A stretch of 64,000 bases of DNA, taken from positions 62,001-126,000 of the forward strand of contig JAJDAN010000070.1 in NCBI GenBank assembly GCA_029261855.1, given 5' to 3'. A program made the position numbers and the translations under genes. Below the pieces are notes generated by a model that was not told where the DNA came from, ran no database searches, and saw nothing but the letters and a program-made list of their open reading frames with translations. This document shows, in pieces, positions 63,931 through 64,000 of the stretch. Within the stretch, counting starts at the first letter, position 1. Each line of letters starts with the position of its first letter. The stretch is from Deltaproteobacteria bacterium. GTDB lineage: Bacteria; Myxococcota_A; UBA9160; UBA4427.

Positions 63931-64000
63931 CTACGCGTCCCCGACCGGCTCACGCATCGTCACGAATTCCTCGGCGGAGGTCGGATGGATGCCGATCGTG
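63931..64000 (-). CDS. Glutathione reductase-like flavoprotein disulfide reductase, C-terminus
   Basis: The minus strand at the window edge reads TIGIHPTSAEEFVTMREPVG then DA and a TAG stop at 63931-63933. The HPTSAEE motif is the interface His-Glu pair of glutathione-disulfide reductases and their relatives. The gene continues beyond the window. It ends three bases before the Omp85 gene start, so the two are probably one operon. Glutathione reductase is most likely; another member of the family is possible. Confidence 0.8.
   Translation of the reverse strand, partial: TIGIHPTSAEEFVTMREPVGDA

Overview
This window comes from a high-GC, diderm (Gram-negative) bacterium. It encodes an outer-membrane Omp85-like barrel, LolA, Lgt, several lipoproteins, a PEP-CTERM protein and MreB. 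The gene mix is of the deltaproteobacterial grade (Myxococcota or the Binatia/Desulfobacterota_B type): a PilZ protein with a TIGR02266-like layout, PilT, HEAT and TPR proteins, a large IspG and ETF-QO with acyl-CoA dehydrogenase. The exact phylum cannot be fixed from sequence reading alone. Coding density is high, codons strongly prefer G or C in the third position, and many neighbours overlap by ATGA or GTGA, so most blocks are tight operons.

The standout region is about 19.9-27.2 kb, a complete bacterial Pup-proteasome locus in a Gram-negative background. Read leftward on the minus strand the order is mpa, dop, pup, prcB, prcA, pafA, then a small membrane/coiled-coil gene overlapping pafA. 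Pup ends in GGQ, so it needs deamidation by Dop. Mpa ends in GQYL, the proteasome-docking tail. PrcB has a propeptide ending in a Gly-Thr cleavage site. Dop and PafA are separate paralogues that can be told apart by the Dop loop. Points worth a second look are an N-terminally extended Pup start with the better ribosome site, a perfect 17-bp inverted repeat between mpa and dop, a leader of almost 0.9 kb before mpa, and the membrane/coiled-coil gene at the end of the operon.

Layout. 0-4.7 kb: an operon of an exported coiled-coil protein and two TPR proteins, the last running off the window. 4.9-14.4 kb: ispG, alaS, pilT, recA, and pgpA with cinA (overlapping). 14.7-18.6 kb, plus strand: a HEAT protein, ruvX, mltG and an SCP2-domain gene. 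18.7-19.7 kb: mreB. 19.9-27.2 kb: the Pup-proteasome. 28-31.4 kb: ftsK and lolA. 31.7-33.4 kb: ssb, a PilZ gene and radC. 33.5-39 kb: a lipoprotein, then an overlapping run of lipase, moaC, ECF sigma and anti-sigma, and a lytic transglycosylase. 39.2-41.7 kb: a PAS histidine kinase and lgt. 41.7-47 kb: an unknown protein, ferredoxin, ETF-QO, an IMPase-family enzyme and sppA. 47-50 kb: B12-dependent ribonucleotide reductase. 50.8-54.4 kb: an F420/NADP reductase-like gene divergent from a DUF971, HisN-like and acyl-CoA dehydrogenase run. 54.4-64 kb: M18 aminopeptidase, a PEP-CTERM protein, enoyl-CoA hydratase, two small exported proteins, a Nudix hydrolase, glnE, an Omp85-like barrel and the tail of a glutathione reductase-like gene.

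The genes mostly serve core functions: cell wall and division (mreB, mltG, slt, ftsK), lipoprotein maturation (lgt, lolA, sppA), DNA metabolism (recA, ssb, radC, ruvX, nrdJ), fatty-acid oxidation (acyl-CoA dehydrogenase, enoyl-CoA hydratase, ETF-QO) and nitrogen control (glnE). A second theme is repeats. Short tandem duplications of 6-80 bp recur across the window. In two places (cinA and lgt) the end of a gene, including its stop codon, has been copied in tandem just downstream. No tRNA, rRNA, insertion sequence or CRISPR array was seen.
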